DNA from: SZUA-35 sp965530755
GTDB lineage: Bacteria; Actinomycetota; Acidimicrobiia; Acidimicrobiales; SZUA-35
NCBI GenBank assembly: GCA_965530755.1
Contig: CBESNA010000009.1
Coordinates: 1 to 64,000 of the forward strand
Length of the DNA stretch: 64,000 bases
Direction: 5' to 3'
The notes under the pieces are model-generated. The model made no database searches. It saw only the letters and a program-made list of their open reading frames with translations, and was not told where the DNA came from. Made by a program: the position numbers and the translations under genes. Shown here in pieces: positions 27,053 through 36,288 of this stretch (the first letter of the stretch is position 1; each line of letters begins with the position of its first letter).

Positions 27053-27595
27053 TCAGGACTGCGTACGGATGTCCCAGAGGTGGTGTTCGGGGTCGTGCAG
27101 GAGGTAGCGGGCGAAGCTCTCGACGGTGAACGCTGCCCCATCGCCGCGGAACCCTGTTCGTTGCCACTGGTCGCCGTGGATGCCGTCGAACCGGTCGGCC
27201 AGCAATCCCGCAGCGACCACCAACTCCTGAGCGACGAGGGTGGGATCCTGTTCGCCGTAGTTCTTCTCGATGGCGGTGACGTCCTGGTCCCAGTCCGGAT
27301 AGTGGGGACCGTCCTCGGTGAGCATGAGCTTCAGACGGAAGAGGTAGAGGTCGTAGACGTCGCGAACATGGCAGCCGTACTCGAGTTGCGACCAGCGATC
27401 GGCCCTGGCCCGATGTCGACCAGCCTCGCCCGCAGCCAGCACCTCGTCACTGAAGGCGGCAGCGTTCGCCCGGATGCTATCTCCCACCTCGGCGATGTCG
27501 AACGTCCGAACATCGACTCCGCACTCGGGACAAACCCGGTCGAGCACCCAGGTCCAGTCCTTGTCGTCTGGCTCCAGCAAGGGTGTGTCGGCCAT
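27053..27595 (-). CDS. DinB-family protein
   Basis: A 180-residue DinB-fold helical bundle. The start is DKDWTWVLDRVCPECGVDVRTFDI, which is typical of a widespread actinobacterial DinB group with a conserved CxxC, and LEYGCHVRDVYDLY plus HDPEHHLWDIR hold the metal-ligand histidines. Function unknown; members are thiol-transferase-like or detoxification proteins. A GTG at 27643 is an alternative start adding 16 residues. Confidence 0.8.
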   Translation of the reverse strand: MADTPLLEPDDKDWTWVLDRVCPECGVDVRTFDIAEVGDSIRANAAAFSDEVLAAGEAGRHRARADRWSQLEYGCHVRDVYDLYLFRLKLMLTEDGPHYPDWDQDVTAIEKNYGEQDPTLVAQELVVAAGLLADRFDGIHGDQWQRTGFRGDGAAFTVESFARYLLHDPEHHLWDIRTQS

Positions 27596-27645
27596 CCCGA
27601 CAGTCTTGCCGATCGAGTCCGCCGAATGGGGTCGGAGCTTCACAT

Positions 27646-28101
27646 TCAGTCGAGGGGGGTTATGACGGCGGTCCGGCGGTGTTCGAACACCAGCGATGTC
27701 CGTTCACTGCTGACGGCGGCAATCGTCGAGATCTTCTCCAGCACCGTTGACCGCAGTCGAGCAACGTCAGGCACCGCCACGTGGACCACGGCGTCCTCGT
27801 CTCCCGAGATCAGTGAGACGGCGATCGTCTCCGGCATGGCGCTGACGGTGTCGAAGAACTGCTGGACCGTCGGGCCATCAGCCGGCGAAAGCCGAACGAA
27901 CACCATCGCTTGCACCGACCGGTTCAGGGCTACGAGGTCGACCTCGGCCCGGTAGCCCGTGATCACCCCGGACTGCTCGAGATCTCGGATGCGTTGCAGG
28001 GTGCTCGACGGGGCCAGACCGACCAGATCGGCCAGCCGGCGGTTGGTGGTTCTGGCATGGCGCTGTAGGGCGTCGATCAGTAGTCGTTGTACTCGGTCCA
28101 C
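27646..28101 (-). CDS. Lrp/AsnC family transcriptional regulator
   Basis: A 151-residue Lrp/AsnC protein. N-terminal HTH: LLIDALQRHARTTNRRLADLVGLAPSSTLQRIRDLEQSGVITGYRAEVD. C-terminal RAM (ligand-binding, octamer) domain: VQAMVFVRLSP through VSLISGDEDAVVHVAV. GTG start at 28101 with GAAAGGG upstream. It is divergent from a keto acid ferredoxin oxidoreductase gene with 192 bp between, so amino-acid or keto-acid responsive control of that gene is likely. Confidence 0.88.
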   Translation of the reverse strand: MDRVQRLLIDALQRHARTTNRRLADLVGLAPSSTLQRIRDLEQSGVITGYRAEVDLVALNRSVQAMVFVRLSPADGPTVQQFFDTVSAMPETIAVSLISGDEDAVVHVAVPDVARLRSTVLEKISTIAAVSSERTSLVFEHRRTAVITPLD

Positions 28102-28158
28102 GCTCGAGCCCTTTCCTGAGACGAACGAACGTCGGCCAGGATAGTCGCAAGAGTGGCG

Positions 28159-28206
28159 GAATCGCCGATTCATCGGCATAGAGCCAGAACAACCGAATCT
28201 TGTTCT
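28159..28206. promoter_or_regulatory. Two dyads in the Lrp/oxidoreductase divergent region (candidate operators)
   Basis: AGAACAA-N7-TTGTTCT (28186-28206) is a perfect 7-bp-arm palindrome of the size bound by Lrp/AsnC dimers. GAATC-GCC-GATTC at 28159-28171 is a second, shorter dyad, about one to two helical turns away. Together they sit between the divergent starts and are AT-richer than their surroundings, which supports a regulator-binding role. Confidence 0.5.
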
Positions 28207-28293
28207 GATCTCTTGCCCAGGGACGAAGTATCGGAGGATGATGGACGTCTGGACCGTGTGCCCACTGGCACACCGAGGGTTCGAAGGAGCATC

Positions 28294-31200
28294 GTGACCA
28301 ACCTTGACCGCACCAACCCACCGCGTTACGAGATCGCCGATCGATACCGAGCCGAGCAGCAGACCGTCGTCCTGACCGGCATCCAGGCACTCGCCCGCCT
28401 CCCGATCGACCAACTCCGAGCCGACCGGCGAGCCGGGCGCACGACCGCTGCGCTCGTGTCCGGCTATCCAGGCTCACCGCTCGGCGGCTTCGACAGTGCA
28501 GCAGCAAGCGCGGCCAGAACCGTGCCCGAGCTCCCCATCCATTGCCGACCAGCAGCCAACGAAGAGCTGGGCGTGTCGATGGTGATGGGCTCTCAGCTCG
28601 CCTCGACCCAGCCAGATGCCCTCTACGACGGTGTCCTCGGGATCTGGTACGGCAAGGCCCCTGGCGTCGATCGGTCGGTCGACGCTCTCCGCCACGCGGT
28701 CTACGCCGGCACCTCTCGGTGGGGCGGCGCCATCGCCTTGGTCGGCGACGACCCGAACGCCAAGAGTTCCACGCTCCCGTCGTCCTCGGCCGGTGTCATC
28801 GCAGACCTTCACATGCCGCTGCTGTATCCGGGCGATGCCGGCGACGTCCTCGATCTCGGCCGCCACGCCATCACGCTGTCACGACTCACCGGGCTGTGGT
28901 CAGCACTGAAGATCGTGGCGGACGTCGCCGATGGCATGGCGACCGTCGCCCTCGACCCCCACGGATTCGATCCGGTCACACCCGCGCTCTTCGATGAAGC
29001 GTCTCGGCGCGAACCAGACGGTCGCCTCCTCACCCCACACACCATCGATCTCGAACGCGAGATCTATGACGTTCGTTATCCGCTGGCGATCAGCTACGCG
29101 TCAGCCAACCGCCTCAACCAGGTCACTGTCGACCCTGCCGATGCGTGGATCGGGATCGCCGCATCGGGCATCACCTATCGAGAGATCCGGGCTGCACTCG
29201 CCCGCCTTGGCCTCGCGACCGAGGCCGAGATCGCGGCGTGCGGTATACGACTCCTTCGGATGCAGATGCCGATCCCGTTCGACCCCGACACGGTTCGAGA
29301 CTTCGCCAAGGGACTCGAGACGGTGTTCGTCGTCGAGGAGAAACAGCCATCGATCGAGTCCTCGGTGAAGGACGCGCTCTACCACCAGACCGATCGGCCC
29401 GAGGTCATCGGGAAGACCGATCGTTCCGGTCGCCCCCTCATCCCCACGCACGGACATCTCGAAGCGGACGACCTGATGGTTCCGCTTCGCCATGTGCTTG
29501 AAGGCCGAATCGGCGATCGACTCGTGCCGGAACGGGCGAAGCGGCAGCGCATTCCGTTGATCAGCGAGACCAGCCGATCACCGTTCTTCTGCTCCGGCTG
29601 CCCCCACAATCGCAGCACCGAAGTCCCTGACGGGGCACTCGTCGGTGCGGGCATCGGTTGCCACACGATGGCCCTCCTGATGGACGAGGACCGCGTCGGC
29701 GACATCGCCGGCCTCACCTGCATGGGCAACGAGGGAACGCAGTGGATCGGCATGTCCGACTTCGTCGAGCGGAACCACTTCATCCAGAATCTCGGCGACG
29801 GCACGTACTTCCACAGCGGCCAGCTCGCGGTCCACGCTTCGGTAGCAGCCGAGGTGAACGTCACCTACAAGCTCCTCTACAACGGCACCGTCGCCATGAC
29901 CGGAGGCCAGGACCCACAGGGGCAGATCGGCGTCGGCGAGGTCGCACAGTCGCTGCTGGCGAACGGGGTGGCCGAGGTCCTCGTCACCACAGACGAACCA
30001 GAGCGCTACGGCCGCCGCTTCCCCGGCCCGCTCGGCTCGAAACTCCCGTCGATCGGCGGCGACTGGCTGCCGACGGGCGTCGAGGTCTGGGATCGGTCTC
30101 GACTGATCGAGGCTCAGGAACACCTTGCGTCGATCCCCGGCACGACGGTCCTGATCCACGATCAGGCGTGCGCGGCCGAACAGCGCCGAGCCCGCAAACG
30201 CGGCCTCGTGCCCACTCCGACCGAGCGTGTCGTCATCAACCCCCGCATCTGTGAGGGATGCGGCGACTGCGGCCAGGTGAGCAACTGTCTGTCGGTCCAG
30301 CCGATCGACACCGAGTTCGGCCGCAAGACCACCATCGATCAGAACACGTGCAATCTCGACTTCTCCTGCCTCGAAGGTGACTGCCCGAGCTTCATGACCG
30401 TGGAACCGATCCACGGCCCATCGATCGCGGCACCGAGGCCCGCCACTCCCCCGCCACCCGATCTCCCCGACCCGACCCCGGGCGCCATCGACACCTTCGC
30501 CATGCGCATCACGGGCATCGGGGGCACGGGTGTGGTCACCGTCGCCCAGGTCATCGGCACCGCGGCCATGCTCGACGGTTTCGACGTGAACGGCCTCGAC
30601 CAGATCGGGCTCTCCCAGAAGGCCGGCCCGGTCGTCTCGGACGTTCGGCTGTCCAAACTCGGTCCCGGCCACACCAATCGGCTCGGCTCCGAACAAGCCG
30701 ATCTGCTGCTCGTGTGCGACCAGCTGGTCGCCGTGTCCGACGCGGGGCGGCTGGTCTGCTCACCGGAGCGAACCGCGGTGGTGGGGTCGTCGACGCCGAC
30801 ACCGACCGGCGAAATGATCACCCACCCCGATCTCCAGCCGCCAACCCACGGCAGCCTCGAGTCGCTGATCGCCACCGACACTCGGCCGGACGCTCAGTAC
30901 TGGGCGGACAGCGGAGCGATCACCACCGCCCTGTTCGGGGACGCCGTTCTGAGCAACATGTTCGTGGTCGGTATGGCAGTGCAGTCCGGCTGCCTCCCCG
31001 TGTCGGTCTCCGCCATCGAGGAGGCCATCGAACTCAACGGCATCGCCGTCGAGAAGAACCTGCTCGCATTCGCGTGGGGCCGGACCCAGATTGCTGTTCC
31101 CGGCCGTGTCGCAGAGGCAACGGGCGCCGCCCGGGCCGCTCACTGGGGCCACGAGGAGACGTCGCGACCCGAGCCCCTCGAACCCGCCCTGCTCGGCCGC

Positions 31201-31845
31201 ATCGCCGACCTCTCGGGTCGAGAGGACCTGCAGGCAACGATCGAGCGGCTCGCCAGAGATCTGGTCGGCTTCCAGGATCACTCGACGGCCGAGCGATACG
31301 TCACGACACTCGAAGCGGTCGATCAGGCCGAGACGCCACTGGCCTCGGATCAGCGACTCACCGAGGCGGTGGCGGTCCACCTGCACAAACTTACCGCCTA
31401 CAAGGACGAGTACGAGGTCGCCAGGTTGATGCTGCTCGACGACGGCCTGGCTGATGCCAGGGCACTCGCCAATGGCGGCACGATCACGTGGAAACTGCAC
31501 CCACCGATGCTGCGAGCACTCGGCATGAATCGCAAGATGTCCATCACCTCGAAGGCGGCTCCCGTCTTCCGCTCTCTCGCTGCCGGCAAGCGGCTGCGAG
31601 GAACCCGGCTCGATCCGTTCGGACGAGCGGCAGTGCGCCGGCTCGAGCGCGAACTCATCGCCGAGTACCAAGACGTCATCGACCGGCTCGTGGCCGGGCT
31701 CACGGCCGAGAACCTGCCGGTGGCGATCGAGATCGCCTCGCTGCCGGACAAGGTTCGTGGCTACGAAGAACTCAAGGTCCGCCGGGCCGGCGAGTACCGA
31801 GCTGAGGTCGCCGAAGCACTGGACGTCTTCAGATCACGCCGTTGA
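28294..31845 (+). CDS. Fused indolepyruvate:ferredoxin oxidoreductase
   Basis: 1183 residues, the fused alpha/beta type seen in aerobic bacteria. N-terminal TPP-pyrimidine and transketolase C-like domains (GYPGSPLGGFD; LGVSMVMGSQLAS), a TPP-binding domain near 420-560 (FFCSGCPHNRST, GDGTYFHSGQLAV), a ferredoxin-type [4Fe-4S] motif CEGCGDCGQVSNC at 653-665 plus a CNLDFSCLEGDC cluster, and a gamma-type domain from about 730 (GIGGTGVVTVAQVIG). It converts aryl pyruvates to acyl-CoA and reduces ferredoxin in aromatic amino-acid breakdown. GTG start with GAAGGAG. Its 3' end overlaps the convergent CoA-transferase by 17 bp. Confidence 0.9.
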   Translation: MTNLDRTNPPRYEIADRYRAEQQTVVLTGIQALARLPIDQLRADRRAGRTTAALVSGYPGSPLGGFDSAAASAARTVPELPIHCRPAANEELGVSMVMGSQLASTQPDALYDGVLGIWYGKAPGVDRSVDALRHAVYAGTSRWGGAIALVGDDPNAKSSTLPSSSAGVIADLHMPLLYPGDAGDVLDLGRHAITLSRLTGLWSALKIVADVADGMATVALDPHGFDPVTPALFDEASRREPDGRLLTPHTIDLEREIYDVRYPLAISYASANRLNQVTVDPADAWIGIAASGITYREIRAALARLGLATEAEIAACGIRLLRMQMPIPFDPDTVRDFAKGLETVFVVEEKQPSIESSVKDALYHQTDRPEVIGKTDRSGRPLIPTHGHLEADDLMVPLRHVLEGRIGDRLVPERAKRQRIPLISETSRSPFFCSGCPHNRSTEVPDGALVGAGIGCHTMALLMDEDRVGDIAGLTCMGNEGTQWIGMSDFVERNHFIQNLGDGTYFHSGQLAVHASVAAEVNVTYKLLYNGTVAMTGGQDPQGQIGVGEVAQSLLANGVAEVLVTTDEPERYGRRFPGPLGSKLPSIGGDWLPTGVEVWDRSRLIEAQEHLASIPGTTVLIHDQACAAEQRRARKRGLVPTPTERVVINPRICEGCGDCGQVSNCLSVQPIDTEFGRKTTIDQNTCNLDFSCLEGDCPSFMTVEPIHGPSIAAPRPATPPPPDLPDPTPGAIDTFAMRITGIGGTGVVTVAQVIGTAAMLDGFDVNGLDQIGLSQKAGPVVSDVRLSKLGPGHTNRLGSEQADLLLVCDQLVAVSDAGRLVCSPERTAVVGSSTPTPTGEMITHPDLQPPTHGSLESLIATDTRPDAQYWADSGAITTALFGDAVLSNMFVVGMAVQSGCLPVSVSAIEEAIELNGIAVEKNLLAFAWGRTQIAVPGRVAEATGAARAAHWGHEETSRPEPLEPALLGRIADLSGREDLQATIERLARDLVGFQDHSTAERYVTTLEAVDQAETPLASDQRLTEAVAVHLHKLTAYKDEYEVARLMLLDDGLADARALANGGTITWKLHPPMLRALGMNRKMSITSKAAPVFRSLAAGKRLRGTRLDPFGRAAVRRLERELIAEYQDVIDRLVAGLTAENLPVAIEIASLPDKVRGYEELKVRRAGEYRAEVAEALDVFRSRR

Positions 31846-33040
31846 TGCGCAGCTCGTCGATGGTGTCGTCATCCATCCCGAGCACTTCGGTCAGGACCTC
31901 GAGCGTGTGCTGACCGAGCAGTGGCGGAGCCAACCGGTAGTCGACCGGGGACTCGCTCAATCGAAGTGGATTGGCGACGCCTGGCGCGCTGCCCGCCGTC
32001 GGGTGGGGCAGATCGATACGAGCGCCGCGATGCAACAGTTGAGGCTCATCGAACGCCTCTTCGATCGTGTTGACGGAACCGGCAGGAACCCCGGCCCTCG
32101 GCAACTCGGCGAGCCAGTGGGCACGGGTACGGGTGCGAAGCGCTTCCGTCAAGACTCCCACCAACTCGGGTCGGTGCTTTACCCGGCCCGGATTGGCCGA
32201 GAAGCGTGGATCGTCGGCGAGGTCAGGTCGACCGATCACTGAACACAGGGTTCGGAACTGGCCGTCGTTGCCGCAGGCGATGATGAACGAGCCATCGGCG
32301 GCATCGAAGGTCTGATAGGGAGCGAGGCTCGGATGCCACTCACCAGAGCGTTCCGGGGACACACCTCCGACGAGAAAGCTGGTCGCCTGATTCGCCAACA
32401 TGGCGGTCTGCGAGTCGAGCAGCGCGACGTCGATGTACTGCCCCACTCCAGACACCGACCGGCGAAGAAGCGCAGCCAGCACTCCGACGGCGGCGTACAT
32501 CCCGGTGCTGAGATCCGACACCGCAACACCGGCACGCGTCGGCGGACCATCGGGAGATCCAGTGACACTCATGAACCCGCTCAGTGCCTGAGCCAGGTAG
32601 TCGTAGCCGGGCTCCGAAGCTCGGGGTCCGTCTTGCCCGAACCCCGTGATCGACGCGTAGATCAGACGCGGATTGACCTGCTGCAGCGTCTCGAAGTCGA
32701 GGCCTTTGGCCGCCAACGCCCCGACCTTGAAGTTCTCGACGAGCACATCGGATTGTCTTGCCAGATCAACGATGATCCGACGACCCGAATCGCTGCCCAG
32801 ATCCACCGTGATCGAGCGCTTGTTGCGGTTGGCGGCAAGGTAGTACGACGACTCGGTGCCCTCACTTCCGTCCGCATTTGCGAGCCAGTGGGGCCCCCAA
32901 TGGCGCGTGTCGTCTCCAAGGCCCGGCCGTTCGACCTTGATGACGTCGGCGCCGAGGTCGGCCAGGAGCTGCGTACACCAGGGGCCAGCGAGCACACGCG
33001 ACAAATCGAGGACGCGGACGCCCGACAGCGCTCCCGTCAC
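31829..33040 (-). CDS. CoA-transferase family III (CaiB/BaiF)
   Basis: A 403-residue family III CoA transferase. GVRVLDLSRVLAGPWCTQLLADLGADVIKVE at the N-terminus; NKRSITVDL; GYDYLAQALSGFM with the catalytic Asp; and CGNDGQFRTLC. Moves CoA between carboxylic acids. The GTG start overlaps the upstream gene stop (GTGA). Neighbouring the indolepyruvate oxidoreductase, it may handle the resulting acyl-CoA, but the strand differs. Confidence 0.9.
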   Translation of the reverse strand: MTGALSGVRVLDLSRVLAGPWCTQLLADLGADVIKVERPGLGDDTRHWGPHWLANADGSEGTESSYYLAANRNKRSITVDLGSDSGRRIIVDLARQSDVLVENFKVGALAAKGLDFETLQQVNPRLIYASITGFGQDGPRASEPGYDYLAQALSGFMSVTGSPDGPPTRAGVAVSDLSTGMYAAVGVLAALLRRSVSGVGQYIDVALLDSQTAMLANQATSFLVGGVSPERSGEWHPSLAPYQTFDAADGSFIIACGNDGQFRTLCSVIGRPDLADDPRFSANPGRVKHRPELVGVLTEALRTRTRAHWLAELPRAGVPAGSVNTIEEAFDEPQLLHRGARIDLPHPTAGSAPGVANPLRLSESPVDYRLAPPLLGQHTLEVLTEVLGMDDDTIDELRINGVI

Positions 33041-33594
33041 GCGTGGGCGGACAGATGGAGCTGAGGCTCGAATCCGGCGCGAATGGCCTCGACGGTCGAC
33101 GGTGGCGTGGTGACCTCGACTCGCCGTTTCGGTAGATCGACTATGGGCCCGTAGCCATCGAAGCTCCACTGCCGCATTCCGCCATCGACGATGAGGTGGT
33201 ACTCGTCATCGAAGCGGATGATCACGCCAACGGGAAGATCCTCGGGGCGCTCTGCCTTTCGCACCGTGCCTTCCTCTCGAAGGCGGGTGTCGATCTCAGC
33301 AGTCCTGTGGCTCGGGTCGACGCCCGCCATCCAGGATTCCTTGAAGGCCTCGAGCGCGCGGTGCCGACAACGATTGCATGGCCGGAAACCACCGGCGAGT
33401 GCAGTGGCTTCGTCGAGGAAGAAGAGTCGCTCATACTTGGTGTCGCGGGGCGACGCCGGAGCCATGTCGCAGTAGATCCAGGAATCGCCGTAGTCCCTAT
33501 TACCCGTGAGGGTTGCGCCGCGATGGCCAGGAATACGATGACCGTCTCCGAATGGGTCGATCTGATTTCGCCCCGTCGGCGCACCTGTCGTCAT
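33037..33594 (-). CDS. Ada-type metal-binding motif protein, function unknown
   Basis: A 185-residue protein. GNRDYGDSWIYCDM is followed by FFLDEATALAGGFRPCNRCRH, which resembles the zinc-binding N-terminal region of Ada (CxxC plus preceding Cys). The C-terminal half (IRFDDEYHLIVDGGMRQWSFDGYGPI) is an unrecognised beta-rich domain. A known actinobacterial group shares this layout, without assigned role. No methyltransferase active site is seen. Coupled to the CoA-transferase by GTGA. Confidence 0.7.
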   Translation of the reverse strand: MTTGAPTGRNQIDPFGDGHRIPGHRGATLTGNRDYGDSWIYCDMAPASPRDTKYERLFFLDEATALAGGFRPCNRCRHRALEAFKESWMAGVDPSHRTAEIDTRLREEGTVRKAERPEDLPVGVIIRFDDEYHLIVDGGMRQWSFDGYGPIVDLPKRRVEVTTPPSTVEAIRAGFEPQLHLSAHA

Positions 33595-33640
33595 CCCGAG
33601 AGTCTGCCCCAAACGGGAAGGAAGGCATACATCCGTTTGA

Positions 33641-34891
33641 TCACGGCGCCGCGGCGGGGCGGGCATCGGCGAAGCGATCGATGTGGCGCAACGTCGGGAA
33701 CAAGAACCAGAAGGCCCCGACCACGACAAGCGTGCCGGCGCCGCCGAACACGACGGCGCCCACGAGTCCGAACCAGGCAGCCGTCACGCCGGACTCGAAC
33801 GCGCCGAGCTCGTTGCTGGCGCCGATGAACACGCTTTCGAGCGCCAGGACTCTTCCTCGCATGGCTGCCGGAGTTGCCAGCGGAACGATCGTGGCCCGGA
33901 TGAACACACTGACCGAATCAGCTCCGCCGAGCACCACCAGACACACCATCGCCACCACGAAGCTCTTCGTGAAGCCGAGACCGATGGTGGCCAGCCCGAA
34001 GACACCGATCGAGGCGAGCATCACGGGGCCGACCCGGCGCGACACGGGACGCCAAGCAAGCATGAGCGTCACCGCTGCGGCGCCGATGCCGACGGCGGCC
34101 CGCAACCAGCCAAGCCCGATGGCGCCGACGCCCAGACGCTCGTCGGCGATGGCCGGGAGCAGCGCCACAGCGCCACCGAGCAGAACGGCGAAAAGATCGA
34201 GACTGATGACAGCACCGATGACAGGAGCCTGCCGGATGAAACGCAGTCCTTCGAGCGCGTCACGAATGGCCTGGCCGGGGCCAGAGTCGGTCGTGATCAA
34301 TCGTTCGACACCGGAGGTCGGCATCACGACGAGCGCAGCTCCGGCCGCCAGGAAGAACCCCATGAAGACCGCATACGGCAAGGTGACCGCTGCTGCGAAC
34401 AGGAACCCGGCCAGCACCGGCCCGATGATGATGCCCGCCTGCCAGCTCACCGAGCTGAATGCCACGACCCGCTCGGTGATCGCCAGCGGTGCCAGATCGA
34501 TCGGAAGTGCCCGAACGGCCGGCCGTTGGAACGCTCGGACGACACCGAAGGCGAACATCAGACCGTAGATCGGGTTGGCGTCAGTCGGATCGGTACTGAT
34601 GTAGAGGAACAAACCCAGACTGATCAGCGCGAATCCGATCGATCCGGCGGCACCGATCAAACGACGGTCGAATCGGTCGGCGATGGATCCGGAGAAGGGG
34701 GCGAGCACCGCCGTCGGTAGAAACTCGGCCAGACCGAGCAGCCCGAGGCTGAGCTCGTTGCCGGTCATGTCGAACACCTGCTTGCCGATGATCGTGACCA
34801 GGCCGGCAGCTGCTGCACTGTCGAGCACCCGAGATCCGAGCAGGATCCAAATCGACGTCGGAATGAGAGTTTCCGGGTCGGGTTCGGTCAC
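33641..34891 (-). CDS. MFS exporter (enterobactin exporter/EntS-like)
   Basis: A 416-residue MFS protein with twelve TM helices. FSGSIADRFDRRLIGAAGS is the loop 2-3 signature of the EntS/MFS_3 branch that exports siderophores or drugs. The GTG start overlaps the stop of the DAC-like gene (GTGA), so the two are coupled. Reading frame is open to 35227, but the extra N-terminus is a shadow of the upstream gene. Substrate unknown. Confidence 0.86.
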   Translation of the reverse strand: MTEPDPETLIPTSIWILLGSRVLDSAAAAGLVTIIGKQVFDMTGNELSLGLLGLAEFLPTAVLAPFSGSIADRFDRRLIGAAGSIGFALISLGLFLYISTDPTDANPIYGLMFAFGVVRAFQRPAVRALPIDLAPLAITERVVAFSSVSWQAGIIIGPVLAGFLFAAAVTLPYAVFMGFFLAAGAALVVMPTSGVERLITTDSGPGQAIRDALEGLRFIRQAPVIGAVISLDLFAVLLGGAVALLPAIADERLGVGAIGLGWLRAAVGIGAAAVTLMLAWRPVSRRVGPVMLASIGVFGLATIGLGFTKSFVVAMVCLVVLGGADSVSVFIRATIVPLATPAAMRGRVLALESVFIGASNELGAFESGVTAAWFGLVGAVVFGGAGTLVVVGAFWFLFPTLRHIDRFADARPAAAP

Positions 34892-35847
34892 GGACTCTGC
34901 CAGCAATCGGCAACGGCCTTGCCCTTGCGGAACACGGTCACCGGCCCGTCCTCGCTCACGACGAACGCCACCGTGTGGTGGTGATCCCACGTGTAGCGAG
35001 CGGCTGATCGATGGCGCATACCGCCGAGAGGCAACACGACAGCCTCGGAATCGCTCGAAGAGCGCAGGCCGACGCCGAGCCTGGTCACGGTGCCGTCGTT
35101 GTCGACGAGGGTGGCGAGATCGGTCTGCATCAGGACCGCGAACAGGGCCGGATAGTGATGCCGAGCGGCGACCGACAGCTTGGGGGCGGCCAGCGAGGAT
35201 TCGAGATCGATGTTCTTGCCGTCGCACTCGCGAGGGTCGACATCGAGAAGCAGCGTCGCTCCGATGTGGGCTGGACTGAGCCAGTGCACGCAGAGATTCA
35301 GCAGACCGAGCAGCAGTTCACGAGGTGCTTCGGGCACCGCCGACCGGACCGATTCGAGGTGGACGAGTGCCGATGGGCGGTGCAGCCATGATCGTCCGGT
35401 CCAGTCGATGACCCCGTTGTCGACGAACGCTCGATGCGTCCCCGTCACGGTGCGCTGCGTGATGAGCGCACCCGTGGATGCCTGGATGTCGACGAGGTCG
35501 GCCTCGTACTGGACGCTGCGGCGGAAGCAGGCGAGCTGCAGTTCTTCATCCGAGATCACGAGGAACGTTGATCGACCGTCAGCGAAGCGGCGGGCAGCCT
35601 CGAGGTCGAGGTCCAGATCCAGGAGATCGATCAGGTCGTCTGTCCGCAGGAGCGACCGGCCACCGGGGAGAATGAGACTTCCGTAGACCGGCGATCGGCG
35701 TTCGAAGACGGGCGGCTGACGGGCGTGCAACAGTTCGCGCAGGAAACGGGCAGCCAGCACTTCGTCGGCAGGGAGCTCGATTTCATCGTCCGCCAGTTCC
35801 TCGGCGAGCCGCAGGTGAGCACGAGACAACTCCGGGACTGTGGTCAT
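34888..35847 (-). CDS. DisA/DAC-like (diadenylate cyclase) domain protein
   Basis: A 319-residue protein. The C-terminal region shows the DAC pattern: NDGTVTRLGVGL near residue 250 stands where cyclases have DGA, and GGMRHRSAARY at 275-285 matches the RHRxA motif that binds ATP. The following VAFVVSEDGPVTVFRKGK is also typical. The N-terminal 180 residues are unrecognised and lack the DisA helical/HhH part or CdaA TM helices. The DGA-to-DGT change makes cyclase activity uncertain; it may be a nucleotide sensor. Translationally coupled to an MFS exporter. Confidence 0.65.
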   Translation of the reverse strand: MTTVPELSRAHLRLAEELADDEIELPADEVLAARFLRELLHARQPPVFERRSPVYGSLILPGGRSLLRTDDLIDLLDLDLDLEAARRFADGRSTFLVISDEELQLACFRRSVQYEADLVDIQASTGALITQRTVTGTHRAFVDNGVIDWTGRSWLHRPSALVHLESVRSAVPEAPRELLLGLLNLCVHWLSPAHIGATLLLDVDPRECDGKNIDLESSLAAPKLSVAARHHYPALFAVLMQTDLATLVDNDGTVTRLGVGLRSSSDSEAVVLPLGGMRHRSAARYTWDHHHTVAFVVSEDGPVTVFRKGKAVADCWQSP

Positions 35848-35886
35848 GGCCGGCCACGGTACGGGAATCGGGAGCGGCGGCTCGGC

Positions 35887-36246
35887 TCAGCCTCCGGCGA
35901 CAGCACCGATGAACACCAGCGCAACAAAGGCGAGGACGAGCGACGGCAGACTGTCCCTGGGCTCGTGGTCCGCCTTGCTGTGGAAGTAGAACGCTCCCAC
36001 TCCGGTGACCATGAGCCCGGCCGCCGCGAGCATGCCGAGCCACTCCAGGTCATCGGAGAGGATGCCGAGCATCACTCCAATGGCCCCGGCGATCTCGACG
36101 GCACCGATCATGCGGAACTGATTCGGAGTGAATCCGAGGGCATTCGCCGCATCCATCACCATCGGTTGCGAAGTCACCTTGGCCATGCCCGCCATTCCGA
36201 AACCGACAGCCAAGAGAAGTCCGGTGACCCAGGCGATGATGTCCAT
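35887..36246 (-). CDS. DoxX-family membrane protein
   Basis: A 119-residue protein with four TM helices (IIAWVTGLLLAVGFGMAGMAKV, FRMIGAVEIAGAIGVMLGIL, WLGMLAAAGLMVTGVGAFYF, LPSLVLAFVALVFIGAVAGG). The pattern MAGMAKV-x-N-x-F-RMIGAVEI marks DoxX-like proteins, some of which act with redox enzymes at the membrane. ATG 36246 has CAGGAG at the right distance. A palindromic site lies just upstream and probably controls it. Confidence 0.82.
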   Translation of the reverse strand: MDIIAWVTGLLLAVGFGMAGMAKVTSQPMVMDAANALGFTPNQFRMIGAVEIAGAIGVMLGILSDDLEWLGMLAAAGLMVTGVGAFYFHSKADHEPRDSLPSLVLAFVALVFIGAVAGG

Positions 36247-36261
36247 GGTGTCCACTCCTGA

Positions 36262-36277
36262 AGTTCATATTTGAACT
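36262..36277. promoter_or_regulatory. Perfect AT-rich palindrome in front of doxX-like gene
   Basis: AGTTCA-TATT-TGAACT, 16 bp, perfect arms, ends 16 bp before the DoxX-like ATG in a 42-bp gap. Its composition is unlike the GC-rich surroundings. The layout fits a MarR/ArsR/HxlR-type repressor operator overlapping the promoter or leader. No such regulator is encoded in this window. Confidence 0.55.
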
Positions 36278-36288
36278 ACGCACGTTAG

